64,000 nucleotides of DNA, taken from positions 682,001 through 746,000 of the forward strand of contig JAUFSD010000010.1 of assembly GCA_033030425.1 (NCBI GenBank), in the 5' to 3' direction. Shown here piece after piece: positions 33,569-45,217 of the stretch. Source of the DNA: Verpa conica. Lineage: Eukaryota > Ascomycota > Pezizomycetes > Pezizales > Morchellaceae. The notes below the pieces were generated by a model. The model was not told the origin of the DNA. It searched no databases and saw nothing but the letters and a program-made list of their open reading frames with translations. The number at the start of each line of letters is the position of its first letter. Position 1 is the stretch's first letter. A program made the translations under genes and the position numbers.

Positions 33569-36246
33569 GTATGTAGGTAATAATATTCTATATGTGTCGA
33601 CTTATAAACCCAACCACGGTATCGGCAGACATCGGTATTATGGAAACTTAGACCCCTAGCTACCGACAGTACTATAGCTAAAGATGAAAGTGTGAAACGG
33701 TGTTAAAATAATTACATGTACCTATAGTGCTAGAAAAAACAAGATCATCTCATGTTACCGAGTGACCGGTAAACTCCTCGCCGGTCTCTGTAACGAGTTT
33801 CATGGCCCTTGCCCGGTTACCACTTCACTTGACGCCGTGAAATGTAGGGATCGATCGGCTGCAGCATTGACGGGGCGAAATACCGGGTTTGAGGCTGGCG
33901 TTTGGGAGGACCTCCGAGGAAGGTTGAGTGTGAGGTCACAGTTTCATTCATGGGTGGTCACTCGTCCAGTCTGATAAGGAATAGAACAATGCACACTATC
34001 TGGTACCAGATATTTGCGGCTTTACACGCGTCCTTATACTAACGGCCCGTTTTAAATACAGTTAGCGTTTATCCACATCCAAGTTTGATTCCGAAGCCTA
34101 CCGTGTAGATACTGTGGAGCTGGGATATCATGATATCAGTGCTTAAAGACTAAACTACATACATATATTAACTAGAATGCGCGAATCTCACCGTATGTCG
34201 ACCCTGTTGATCCTACCCCACATCGGTGGTATCCCCGGGCGACGTCAGAGTGACACGATATAGCCCACGCCAAGCACTGATCAGCTAAACATTGACTTTA
34301 CAGCGATAGAGTTCCAGTCTCGAACCTTGGTAACATAAGCTCGGATCGCCGCGGCATTGAGAATGTTTTTTCTCTTTCTATTTTTGGGAAGATGGAGTAA
34401 TTGCGGGGGAGGGGATCAGATAAGATTTGATCTGGGGTAGGGGTGCACACTCCGGCTCTTTCGTGATGCTTCAGTGCGGCAGGATTATGACTGTGTAGAG
34501 TATGTTCCCGTCCATCGCATCTCCAGCCCACAGCGGCTCGTTCTTCCGGTGGTCGGTGCGCAAGCACACGCAGCAGCTATCCCCGGGCGAGCCTCACTTT
34601 TCGGCAAGCCGCGTTCATACATATATGAGACATATCTCACCTTATTGGCTTCCAGGACAACAAAATACGATACCAACTCGAGAATCTACCGGGTTTTTGG
34701 TGGAGCCGCATGAGTATCACCCCCTCACACACGCTTTGGAAGCTTCCTTTTTGAGGGGTTTTTTTTTCCTTTCTGTTTTTAACCGGGGATGTTTGCGGAG
34801 GGGGGGAGCTGAACCTTCAGGCACAACGTGTGAGTTGTTATTGGATGAAGTGTAGAAGTTGGTTTTTATGTGTGTGCGTGGTATGATCGTGAGATATATT
34901 TCAGGCTGAGCGCTCAGCGGTGAGTGATGTCGAGTCTACTAAGAGTTATATTTCAGTTTTGATATAGGATTTACTGTTGTGGGGGTTGACGATCGGCTCC
35001 CTATTCTTGGTAAACCGCGGTCAGGAAACGGTCGCTACATGTAGTTGGCTGGGCTTTGGATGACTACCACTCTACATGTATGTACAGTATGTAGGACAGC
35101 AGCTGGCTGGAATCCGTGACTCTTGAGGCTCAACTCAGCTGGGCAGTTGTAGTGTTACAATGGCAATGGAAAGAGTCTTGCCCTTCCAGCCCCTAAGCTC
35201 GCATGGACCTGTCCAACTCTAGTACAGTCATACTGTGTTTGGGGATTCACTTGCTCCGTTTCGCTTGGGGATCCATATCCGGGGTTGGATTATTCATGAC
35301 CTCATCTCAGTGGGGGGGATTTCGATGGCTTCCCTTTGCTTCAATATCCCCCAGTGGAGAGGCAGAATGAGTACTCTTACAATATGGATGCCCCACAGTA
35401 CATGTATGCACACCGGTAGAGATAGACAGGTGTGTTACTCGAAGAAAGGGTCCTACTAGAATCGGTCGTCTGGATTTCAATTTACCCATGCCATGTTCGC
35501 GTGCTGTGCTCGACTCGAGTAACCAACTACAGTAAGTGGGTGAGGGACAGGATGAAGAGGACAGGAATCCACAAGCCCATATAGCCAGAGGGAGAAATGA
35601 GAAGAACGGGGAAAGAAACTCTGCCAATCTTGCTCTTCTTGTTGGTCACTCTGACTTCATTGTGGAGAAGACTAGAGACGTCTTGCGTCTTGCGTCTTGC
35701 ATCTTGAACTCTCTCTCTACATCCTCTGCATCCTTCTGGACAGCTCTCAATTCAGCCCCCAGTTGGCTGTTTTACATTCATCATTATCATCATTCTGCCT
35801 CCTCTTCAGCCTGTCAGCAGAGGCACAATTGTGTTCTTTTTCCATGCGAGAAAGGGTAGAAAGTGAATGAATGAGCTTCTGGTGGAAGCAGTCCCCCATC
35901 ACGCAACAGCCCGGACCTTACAATAACCCCCCCCACAAGAGTTTCTCCGCAACCGGTCTCCCCCCCCCACCAAACCGCTGGTGATCTCGCTCATCGCCAC
36001 TACCCATCTCAATTGCATCCCCCCCCACTCTCCGCTGGGATCAGCGCTCTCCACGGACTCTCTTCTCACGCGAGGCTGGCTTGCATTTATTGTTTGTTAA
36101 CCTGTCAGTCTTCTGTTGAGTGATACTTGGTACCTCCAGAGCCAACCATCAACCTATCTGGTCGAAACATCCCCCCCCAACAATAAGAGTCATCGGCAAC
36201 TCTTATCGCTATCGTTCCTTGACCGCCCCAAATTATCAGGGAAATA
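33569..36246. other. intergenic, upstream region of the PP1-motif protein gene
   Basis: No gene is supported. The DNA becomes GC-balanced after about 33,750 and contains homopolymer C tracts from about 35,930 to 36,030 that resemble a leader. Small features are a perfect palindrome CTGAGCGCTCAG near 34,909 and three to four TCTTGCG-type repeats near 35,680-35,705. Open frames of up to 117 codons lack any recognisable domain. Confidence 0.5.
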
Positions 36247-38685
36247 ATGCCTCCATCACCTCCATCAGTCAGCCAACTCCTTGGTATTAATTCCTTCCCT
36301 GCAGATACCTCGTCGATCCCTTCCCCCGGAGATTTCCGAGGACAACCGACAACGTCGCTGCCAATGGGCCTCTCTCCATTAGAAACAGCCGCAACAGAAA
36401 TCGACGAGTGTAGCCTCCTGGCGCGGCTCGACCAAAAACGGAGGGAAATTGAGGCGGAGATCGAGGCTTTCAAGGCGGTTAAGGAGGAAGAGTATCGAGA
36501 GCTAGAGAGGAGGTTGAGGGAGGAGCAGAAGTTAGAGTCTGCCCATAGGGAACGGAGATGCGAGAATGGCGGGGCGAACAACAGAGCAAAAGCAAAAGCC
36601 ACGGATGCAACACATGTTGCCGCGGGTGTGACGACGTCTTCTGACAGCAAAGGTTTCACCAGGGAGGAACAAGTTGTTAATAATGGGGCTCAGATTCCGT
36701 TAGACCTCGGTGGTTCAAAACTTAACGACACACTGGAGCTCGAGCTCTCCGATAACCGAAAACAGCCAGGCTTTGACGGAAGCAGCAGCACCAGCAGCAG
36801 CGCTACCACATCGCCGCCGTTTGAAAAGGAGCTGCAAGCTGCTGGTCTCTTCACTCCGAGATACCTACCACTGCTCGATAACAACTACTTTCGACGCAGT
36901 CCTCCGCAGGATTCGAATTTTAGCGAACAAACATCACCTCAACCAGTTATGCCCAAGCTTGCAACTATTCCTGGGCCTCCGTCGAGAACGGGGAATACTT
37001 CGCCGGCGTACCCCCTTGCGTCATCACTCAAGTCATCTTCTGGTAGCTCTACGGGTACGCTTAGCAAGTCGGGTGCGATGAAGCAGAAATCGCCAAAGAG
37101 AGTTACATTCCAGTTTGAAGATGAGAACTCGGTGCCGTCGCGCAGTAGCCCACCGTCGACGAAGGTGCATTGGACGCTTGAGGATGAAAACTATTCGTTT
37201 GATGATGATGATGGGTTTGTAGAGTATGAAGGAGAAGATGTTGAGGAGGTGGATGAGGATGAATTTGATGAGGTGGGTGGTAAGGTGGAGCAGGTTGAGA
37301 ATGTCACGATGGAAGGTTTGACTGCGTTCACTGGAGATGAATTAGTTGTGCCTACCGGTCTGGGCGGGGCATTCAGTGGACTGGGAATTAGAGGTGTATC
37401 TAGTGGGCTAGATGGAATGAATGGAGGTAAAGCAGGATCAGACTCTACAGACGATGAAACAAACGGATTCGACGACGATGACGATGAAGAAGCTCTATTC
37501 GATCTGGATGAGACAATCCCCGAAGTACTGGATAGCTCCCCACCACAGCGAGATTACTCCGCACTACTTGATTCTCAACACCCACAAACGAACGACCGTT
37601 TAACTGCCTCTAAATTCCCTATGCTTCCATCATTCACTCCATCCTTCCCTCCTGTCCCTACCTCGGCTTCTGAGTCCGTCCTGACTTTCGGAAAATCTCC
37701 TGGTCCCCGCCTCGGGCTCCCTAGATCGAGTGCACGGAAAGGTTCGCTGAGCTCCTCATTATCGCTGTCCCCTTTCCTCAACCAAAAAAAATTTGAAGAG
37801 GAGCCCGTTGCTTCATCTTTGCCGAATTTTGGCTGGAAGGGGATTGACTCGTCACAAAATGGATTCGTACCTACTCCCGGGGGCCGTTTTAGAAGGAGAA
37901 GCATCGTGAAATATGACCTTCCTGAAGACGACGCTCCACCACCCAGAGGAAAGGGAAAGGGAAAGGAAGCAACGCGAGCTATTGACGAAGAGGAAGATGA
38001 AGAAGAAAACCTTATGTTGATGCTGGGCCGGAGTCCTAATGCGGCAAGTCTACCAATGTCGATAGGTAGACATAGTCCAGCCGCGTTTACAGCAAAACCA
38101 GGGTCGTCGACAAAGAGTCCTAAGTTGCCTCAACAGGTTAATAATAGCAATGTTTCGGGTTCTACACCTGTATCTGGGCGGCCGTCACCAAAGCCCCGTA
38201 GCTCACCACTATCGGAGGTGGTGCCGGTACAGGTACCTCTCGAGGAGCTCAAGGTGGATTCTGCGGATCTACTAGCGGCTATACCGACATCTTTCTCAGT
38301 CACTGAACAGAAAGGATCACTGGAGAAGAATAACTCTGTATCGAGCTATCGCCGTAGTTCGCCGTTCCCGTCTGCGTATGATAGGACACCGTATCGTACT
38401 GCATATGCAGCCGAAGTAGCCGCTGCAGCCGCGCTTGATGACGAAGCTGATTATGGCGGTGCGATGGAGAGCGTTGTTGGTGGTATTGACGGGCGAACGG
38501 GGCTAGATCCAGACATGAGCAGCTATAGGCCTGGTTCTGTGGGAGCTAGAGTGAGGAGGGGGAGCATTTTAGGGGGTAGCGATAGTATAAGTAGTGGGGG
38601 CCTCGAGGCTATGGACCCTGGGCGGATGAGTTTCGGGATGAGAATGGCGTTTGAAAGTGTTAGGAAGGAGAGGGGCGGGAGGTAG
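36247..38685 (+). CDS. disordered acidic protein with a PP1-docking motif
   Basis: An 812-residue single-exon protein of unknown function. A charged helix at about 58-105 (LDQKRREIEAEIEAF onward) is a likely coiled coil. FEKELQAAGLFTPRYLPLL (192-210) is a conserved-looking block. KRVTFQF at 284-290 matches the RVxF consensus for binding protein phosphatase 1, and is followed by a long Asp/Glu-rich stretch (about 318-345). The rest is Ser/Pro-rich with many potential phosphosites. A PP1-regulatory or scaffold role is an inference from one short motif. I recall similar uncharacterised proteins across Pezizomycotina but no name. Confidence 0.85.
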   Translation: MPPSPPSVSQLLGINSFPADTSSIPSPGDFRGQPTTSLPMGLSPLETAATEIDECSLLARLDQKRREIEAEIEAFKAVKEEEYRELERRLREEQKLESAHRERRCENGGANNRAKAKATDATHVAAGVTTSSDSKGFTREEQVVNNGAQIPLDLGGSKLNDTLELELSDNRKQPGFDGSSSTSSSATTSPPFEKELQAAGLFTPRYLPLLDNNYFRRSPPQDSNFSEQTSPQPVMPKLATIPGPPSRTGNTSPAYPLASSLKSSSGSSTGTLSKSGAMKQKSPKRVTFQFEDENSVPSRSSPPSTKVHWTLEDENYSFDDDDGFVEYEGEDVEEVDEDEFDEVGGKVEQVENVTMEGLTAFTGDELVVPTGLGGAFSGLGIRGVSSGLDGMNGGKAGSDSTDDETNGFDDDDDEEALFDLDETIPEVLDSSPPQRDYSALLDSQHPQTNDRLTASKFPMLPSFTPSFPPVPTSASESVLTFGKSPGPRLGLPRSSARKGSLSSSLSLSPFLNQKKFEEEPVASSLPNFGWKGIDSSQNGFVPTPGGRFRRRSIVKYDLPEDDAPPPRGKGKGKEATRAIDEEEDEEENLMLMLGRSPNAASLPMSIGRHSPAAFTAKPGSSTKSPKLPQQVNNSNVSGSTPVSGRPSPKPRSSPLSEVVPVQVPLEELKVDSADLLAAIPTSFSVTEQKGSLEKNNSVSSYRRSSPFPSAYDRTPYRTAYAAEVAAAAALDDEADYGGAMESVVGGIDGRTGLDPDMSSYRPGSVGARVRRGSILGGSDSISSGGLEAMDPGRMSFGMRMAFESVRKERGGR

Positions 38686-40057
38686 TGGATTTACTTGCGG
38701 ATATGTGTGGGAGAGGAGTTGGGGGTTTGTGGGATTTTTACCTTTTTCTTTCTTGTGGATAAAAGTTTGAGGAAATTTTTCTTGAAATAGGGTGTGGTTG
38801 TAGGTTGGGCAATGTTTTCTTAGCTGACTATTATGTTCATTTTTTTCCGTCTCAAGTCTGGTGCTGTATTTGAGTGAAGGGTATAGGATTTCTTGGATTT
38901 TATCTCATCTATCTACCAGCTCTTTTTTTCTGTTTCTGTTGGTGAGGCGATATTGTACATGGGATATTTTACTGTTTTCGTCTTGGGTAGAGATGGGCTT
39001 TAAGGGGGTGAGGGGAGTATAGTAAATATCTTATACAAACAGGAATTCCTATGTTATAACTATGTATATTTACTGGGTTGCTATATGGGGTACTAGATGT
39101 ATCTGTTGTGCTAAGCTGTGTGTAGAGGATAATCACGAGAGCTCATTCGGGTAGGGAGGTACCTGGCGGATTTTTTTTACTCATTACTCGTATGCGACCA
39201 TTATCACAGGCTGTTCTAGTACCTGACTTTTCGATTATACAGTTGAAAGCCTAGGTCTATAAACTTCAGCAGGTATTAGAGTAAGTGGAGTTCTTTTTAC
39301 ATCAATTAAGGCTCACAAGATTTGGCGATAGGGTGTAACTTAATGTAGAACCAAGATATGCCGATCTTGGAAATGTCTAATAATTATAAATTATCCTTAG
39401 AAGGAGGTAATTCCAAGGAGTAGGGCATCTCCTGGGTGATCCTGATCAAGAACCTCGAGTTCTTAATGGCTTCTGAGTCGTGCGCGGCAGGATATGATAC
39501 AAGCCCATTTTTCATTTTACTATTAATCTTACTGGATGGAGGGAGCTCAGTAATGGAGCGTACAATCTCCGGTAGAATTATTGCAAAAACAGGATTAGCG
39601 AGCAAGGGTTCTATAGTCAGTGCTTACTACTAGAATCTTCGTTGAGAACATCAAATGTCAATCAGACCTCTGAGTCCTGGGTAGCGCATTTTCACATTAA
39701 TTCTACCAGAGACTATAGGCTCCCTTTTGTTCTGATTTTCCCTTTTACCTTGGTCTGTTTCTGAATCATTGACCCCGCGTTTTGATAGGCGCCAACGCAT
39801 GTTTGCCTTAGTTTCTACACTTAGCCTGCTTGTGCTACCGTGTTTCTCTAACGCGCAGTGCATAGTTTGATATAGCCTACGGTTCAATCCCTGTCAGGCC
39901 TTCCACTGATAATGGCTCCATAGCCTCGCTCATATTATGTGTTGTTTTTGCCTCTAGTATCTCCACAGTTCTGACACTAACTGAGCAACTTTCACCCTTT
40001 ACGAATTCTCAAATTAGCTACCAATAACTTACCCAACTCATACTATTAAGCGACACG
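38686..40057. other. AT-rich intergenic before the broken STAND gene
   Basis: No gene is supported. The first 300 bases look like 3' UTR (T-rich). At about 39,400-39,900 short frames occur on both strands without domains, and a GGTTCAATCCC block near 39,880 resembles a tRNA T-arm but has no partner arms. Confidence 0.5.
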
Positions 40058-43000
40058 ATGTTTTGGCCGAGGAAGGGTAAAGAGAAACAAGACTTAGGAG
40101 ACCCGACTATCAATTCCGGAGTCGCAGTAGTAGGGTAAGGTATTTTTCAATACTTCTGTTTTGTCTCTTTCTAATGGAAATAGGCTCGAGGATCCCCTAA
40201 ATCAGAAGTACGGATGCCGCATCTTAAAAGAGAATCCGGAGCAGAGTGAAGTTGAGTATGTTGTGGTACCCTACCCCAGTCATTGATCGAGACTAAGAAA
40301 TGCATTTGATTAGTATTGTATTCGTCCACGGCTTGATAGGCGACCGAATCGGAACATGGACGGCAGAAAGTAAATCCGGAGGGGGCAGAGGTGTCTGTTG
40401 GCCTTTGGACCTGCTCCCAACCTCGATAAGTAATGCTCGGATAATGACTTTTGGCTACAATGCGGACGTAGTACACTTCTGGAAACTTGCTTCACAGAAT
40501 AGAGTCTTTGATCATGCAAAGGAATTGTCTGGGACGCTCGGGAATATCAGGGAGAAGACACAGACTGTAAGTACTTGATTGCGTAAACATCAAGCTGAGC
40601 CAACCCTGACATCTAGCCGCTATTTAGATGAACCGCCCGATAATATTTATTGGCCACAGTCTTGGGGGGGCTTGTTATTGAAGATGTTAGTACCTAATTT
40701 AATCACACTATCGATCCCACTTCGCCAATACCACGAGCCATGAGTTGACTAAGATGACCACTGACCAATTTAGTGCTTGTTTAATTCGAAAATTAGCTAC
40801 GAGGAGCATATTCAGTAGATTTTCAAGTCCACCTCTGCTATTGCATTCCTCGGTACGCCGCACTGTGGTGCTAATAAGGCAGAATGAGCTACTCTCGGCG
40901 CAAATTTCTTGAAGCTTGTCACAAAGCCGAACAAGGATATTCTCAGGACCTTGACATCGGGTTCAGATACCCTAGCTAGAATACAGCAAGACTTCCATAG
41001 GGTTTTAAACGGTCTTCCAAACGAGAAAAAAAATCAAGATCACTTGTTTCTTTGAAGAACTTCCTGTTAAAGGGATTGGGAAGGTAAATAAAAACTCTAC
41101 TGAGTATTTATTGTGACTGACTTATGTCCCACTTGTAGGTGGTCCCTAAGCATTCTGCAATACTTTCGGCTTACTCGAACTATCCCATCCATGCGAACCA
41201 TATGGATATGGTGAGGTTTAGTGATGTAAATGATGCGGGCTATCTTCAAGTCACGGATGAGGTTGGGAGATGGGTTAAAGAGGAGTTGAAGAAGGGTAGT
41301 CTAGCGGATCAAGCAAGGGGCGGCTCAACACCAACACCGGAAGAGAAGAAGTTCAATGGTTGGTCCTAATTCACAATGTATCAATAAAATTAAATCAAAG
41401 TCTAATTCAAAAGTCGAAGATTGCAAGCGAGCATTATATCTATCCGATCTAGCAAGCGACATGGCCGAAATCGTGGCATTCAAAGGGGAAAGAGCAAAGG
41501 GTACTTGTGAATGGATTCTCGACACACCGGAGTTATAGCTCATTGTTTAGCGATCCGGAATCCACCCTTTTATGGTTATACGGTAGCCCTGGAAAGGGGA
41601 AGACAATGCTCTCTATTTTCTTAATTGAACGTCTCACCGACAATTTGGGCAAGATGGCCGAGGCAACTCCGGGCACCATATTGACCTATTATTTCTGCGA
41701 CAATAAACAGAATAACCGAAACACAGCAGTATCGATTATGAGGGGGATCCTTCTACAGTTGCTACAGGCATTCCCGGAGCTCTTCAAGCACTTTGAGGAT
41801 GACGAAAAGTTCAAAATGGTCGGGGTGCAACTTTTTACTTCATTCCTGGATCTTTGGAGAATTTTCTCCAGAATGATCAGGGACCCCAGAGTTGACCGAG
41901 TATACTGTGTTATCGATGCACTTGATGAATGTGAAGAGAACTCTTGTAGTTTGCTTCTTGCCCAAATCAAAACTCTTTCTACGGACCGGCAGAAACCCGT
42001 CGTCAAATTGATCATCACCAGCAGAAACCATCCGCATATTGGAGAAGCTTTAACACCATTTGCCAACATCGGACTCGATTCGAAGGCCGAGCAAGTCAAA
42101 AAAGACGTATTCCAGTTCATCGACGCTGAGATCGAAAGGTTGCGTGTAGAGAAACCCTACATGAATGCCGAAGGGGTACGGGATGCACTGAGAGCGAAGG
42201 CCGACGGTACCTTCCTATGGGTGTCATTGATCTGTAAAGAACTCAAGAAGCAATTTACTAACGAGGAAATCAACACCAAAATAAAGGAACTCCCACGTGA
42301 CTTGAACGCTATCTACCATAGAGTTTTGGACGATATCCACCCGTCTTTCCATAGGAATGCAAGACTAATTTTGATATGGATCACCTTTGCAAGGCGGCCT
42401 TTGAGTATTAAGGCACTAGCCACCGCGTTTTCGTCTGCCCCAGGCTCTCCTCGGCAATTACAGGATTCAGAACAAGCTCTAAGAGATTTCACCAGGGTTT
42501 GTAGCTCCTTGGTATATGAGCAGCATGGGATCATTAACCTCATACACCAATCTGCGAAGGATTACCTCCTCTACGAGTTCGGTAAGGATACCAGCACAGA
42601 ACCAGCACCTTGGTATCACTTCACATCGGGCGAGGCAGAAAAACACCTGACAGAAGTATGCTTCAATTATATTGAGAAAACACCCTTCAGAAACAAACTC
42701 GATAGTACTGCCAAGTTCGAAATCACCCCTTCCTCAAAAGATGACCCATTCCTCTCTTATGCGATCCGGTTTTGGCCAGAACATGCCAGCCAATCTGTGG
42801 AGACAGTTGACCAGGTTTTCGACCTCCATGGGAGGTTCTTCAACGCAAACTCTCCGCTCCGTAGTTTGTGGTCGAGAGCATTCATATCCCTAGGAAATTC
42901 TCATACGAGCCATTTTGCGTCACCAATACATATCGCATGTTACTTCGGTATCATACCTTTACTCAGAAAGTTGGTAGATGCGGGGGTAAACATCAACACC

Positions 43001-43642
43001 AAAGATGATTTTGAAAAAACACATCTCCATCGGGCAGCTCAAAGCGGGAAATATTCTGTTGTAAAGTTTTTGCTAGAACAGAAGACGGCACTGGGTTGGC
43101 GAAGAATTAAGATTAATGCCCGTGATGCTACGGAAGCCACACCACTACATCTAGCGGCCCAGGGGGGGTTAGAGGCGATAGTCAAGCTACTGTTGGAGCA
43201 GGAAGGGATCGGTGTTATGGCAAAAGATAATGAGGGATTAACTCCACTACATTTGGCGGCTTCAAAGGGGTCAGAAGCGGTAGTCCAGCTGCTATTAAAA
43301 CAAAAAGGGATCGACATCATGGTGAAAGATAATTATGGAAGAACTCCACTACATAAGGCGGCTTCGAAGGGGTCGGAAGGGGTAGTCAAGCTGCTATTAG
43401 AGGAAAAAGGGATCGACATCATGGCGAAAGATAAGGATGGAAGGGCTCCACTACATGAGGCGGCTTCCAGGAGGTCAGTGGCAGTATTCAAACTACTATT
43501 AGAGAAAAAAGAGATGGACATCATGGAAAAAGACAGTTATGGAAGAACTCCACTACATGAGGCTTCGAAGGGGTCAGAAGAGGTATTCAAGCTGCTATTA
43601 GGGAGAAAAGGGGTCGACATTATGGCGAAAGACAATTATGGA

Positions 43643-43858
43643 AGGACTCCACTACATGAGGCGGCTTCGAAGGGGTCAGAAGCGGTAGTCATAGTCAAGC
43701 TGCTATTAGAACAAAAAGGGATCGACATCATGGCGAAAGATAAAAATGGAAGGACTCCACTACATGAGGCGGCTTCGAAGGGGTCAGAAGCGGTAGTCAT
43801 AGTCAAGCTGCTATTAGAACAAAAAGGGATCGACATCATGGCGAAAGATAAAAATGGA
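43643..43858 (+). repeat. two identical 108-bp ankyrin units in tandem
   Basis: Two successive 36-codon ankyrin units are identical base for base, each carrying the same two-residue extension (VVIVK) compared with the 34-codon neighbours. This points to a very recent duplication or gene conversion inside the array. The unit length is far below what repeat-induced point mutation usually detects. Confidence 0.92.
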
Positions 43859-44407
43859 AAGACTCCACTACATGAGGCGGCTTCCCACAGGTCGGGGGTG
43901 GTAGTCAAGCTGCTATTAGAGAAAAAAGGGATCGATATCATGGCAAAGGATGAAAATGGATGGACTCTACTACATCAGGCGGCTTCAGGGGGGTCAGAAG
44001 AGATAGTCAAACTCCTATTAGAGCAAAAAGAGATCGACACCATGGCGAAAGACAATTATGGAAGGACTCCACTATATCAGGCGGCTTCAAATGGGTCAGA
44101 AACGATATTCAAGCTGCTATTAGATCAACAGGGGACCGACATCATGGCGAAAAACAGTTATGGAAGGACTCTACTACATCAGGCGGCTTTAGGGGGGTTA
44201 GAGGTGGTAGTCAAGCTGCTATTAGAGCAAAAGGGAATCGACATCATGGCAAAAGATAAAGACGGAAGGACTCCACTACATCAGGCGGTCTCAAATGGAT
44301 CAGAAGCAGTAGTCAAGCTGCTATTAGAGCAAAAGGGGATCGACATCATGGCAAAAGATAAAGATGGAAAGACTCCACTACATTTAGCAACTTTAAGTTA
44401 TGACGAC

Positions 44408-44897
44408 GTAAGTAGTACAGTATTAGAGTTTGTGATAGAGGTAGTGGTAGTGGTGGTTTTAGTGGGAGTGTTAGAGGGGACTTTAGTGGTAGTAGCAATA
44501 GGTACAGGTGCGACTATTGTTGTGTCTGCGTCTGTTTTGGTTGTGGCTACTTTTACTGCACTGATATTTCTTTGTTTTCCTTTATCGATTATATGTACGC
44601 CTACTTCAAGGGTAATGGGGGGGGTGACCATGACTGAGCCCATAATGGAGGAGTCTGAGGATATTCTAATACCAGAATTAGATATTCTGATACCAGAATT
44701 AAGTATGAAGGTGGTTGTGGGGGTTGCGGGGGTTGCGGTGATGGCGATGGCAGCGGAGGTGGCGGCGAGGGGAGTAGTAGTAGAGAAGATGTGGTGGCTA
44801 GCAGTGGCGGGTGGGGTGTGGGAGGTGCGGAGGGTGATCATAGTGTCAGTGATTACGGTTTTCTGCGTAAGAGGGCTTTGTGCCAGGATAGCCACAG
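44408..44897 (+). other. atypical segment splitting the last ankyrin repeat
   Basis: The segment begins at a perfect donor-like GTAAGT and ends at CCACAG, so it looks like an intron. Removing its 490 nt would put the downstream ankyrin half (YLGESNDMVAKLLLEQEG) out of frame, whereas reading through keeps the frame. Read through, it encodes a Val-rich hydrophobic stretch. A second frame gives Gly/Ser- and Cys-rich sequence (for example GGCGGCGGCGDGDGSGGGG). Direct 21-bp repeats encode ILIPELDILIPEL. I cannot decide between an intron with a nearby indel and a coding insert. Confidence 0.5.
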
Positions 44898-45217
44898 ATT
44901 ATTTGGGAGAAAGTAACGACATGGTGGCCAAGCTTTTACTGGAGCAAGAGGGAATTGACACCACTGTGAGGGATAACAGCGGAAGAACAGCATTGGATAT
45001 AAGAAAATCTCGCCGGTTAGTAAACGATCCTTTGTTGCCGCTCTTTTACGCAGCAGCAGGGGATAGACATTCGTATACATGGAGATTACAATCCTGTATG
45101 GTAGATTTGGATCTGTGGTTTTTTGGAGTAGTATATGGCATGGCATCACTATTGGGGTGGCTGTGGGGGAGGGTGCATGATGTGGCATCAATATTGTGCC
45201 AGTTTTGGCAGGGGTGA

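Larger units (their letters stand above)
40058..45217 (+). pseudogene. STAND gene: alpha/beta hydrolase-NACHT-ankyrin, broken in its N-terminal part
   Basis: The N-terminal part is an alpha/beta hydrolase of the kind fused to fungal STAND proteins: DIVFVHGLIGDRIGTWTAE, then TFGYNADVVHFW, then the nucleophile elbow GHSLGG. Inferred introns are 40135-40183, 40256-40313, 40567-40627, 40686-40773, 41094-41138 and 41359-41413. Five lesions interrupt it: a G7 run (40664-40670) right after GHSLGG shifts the frame; TAG at 40816; TGA at 40885; an A8 run (41026-41033) shifts again; and one extra T at 41533-41534 shifts just before the NACHT. From there the frame is open to 45217: Walker A GSPGKGKT, Walker B VYCVIDALDE, then about 15 ankyrin repeats of 34-36 residues. 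No ATG precedes Walker A in that frame. The two stops fit C-to-T type changes. Assembly indels in homopolymers remain possible. Confidence 0.8.

Noticed and set aside
39810..39905. GGTTCAATCCC block resembling a tRNA T-arm
   Set aside because: No D-arm or anticodon arm at the right distance, and only a 5-bp chance acceptor-like pairing.
44398..44895. Thr/Ser-rich minus-strand frame of 165 codons inside the ankyrin gene
   Set aside because: It is the antisense of GTG/GGT-rich DNA and has no domain.
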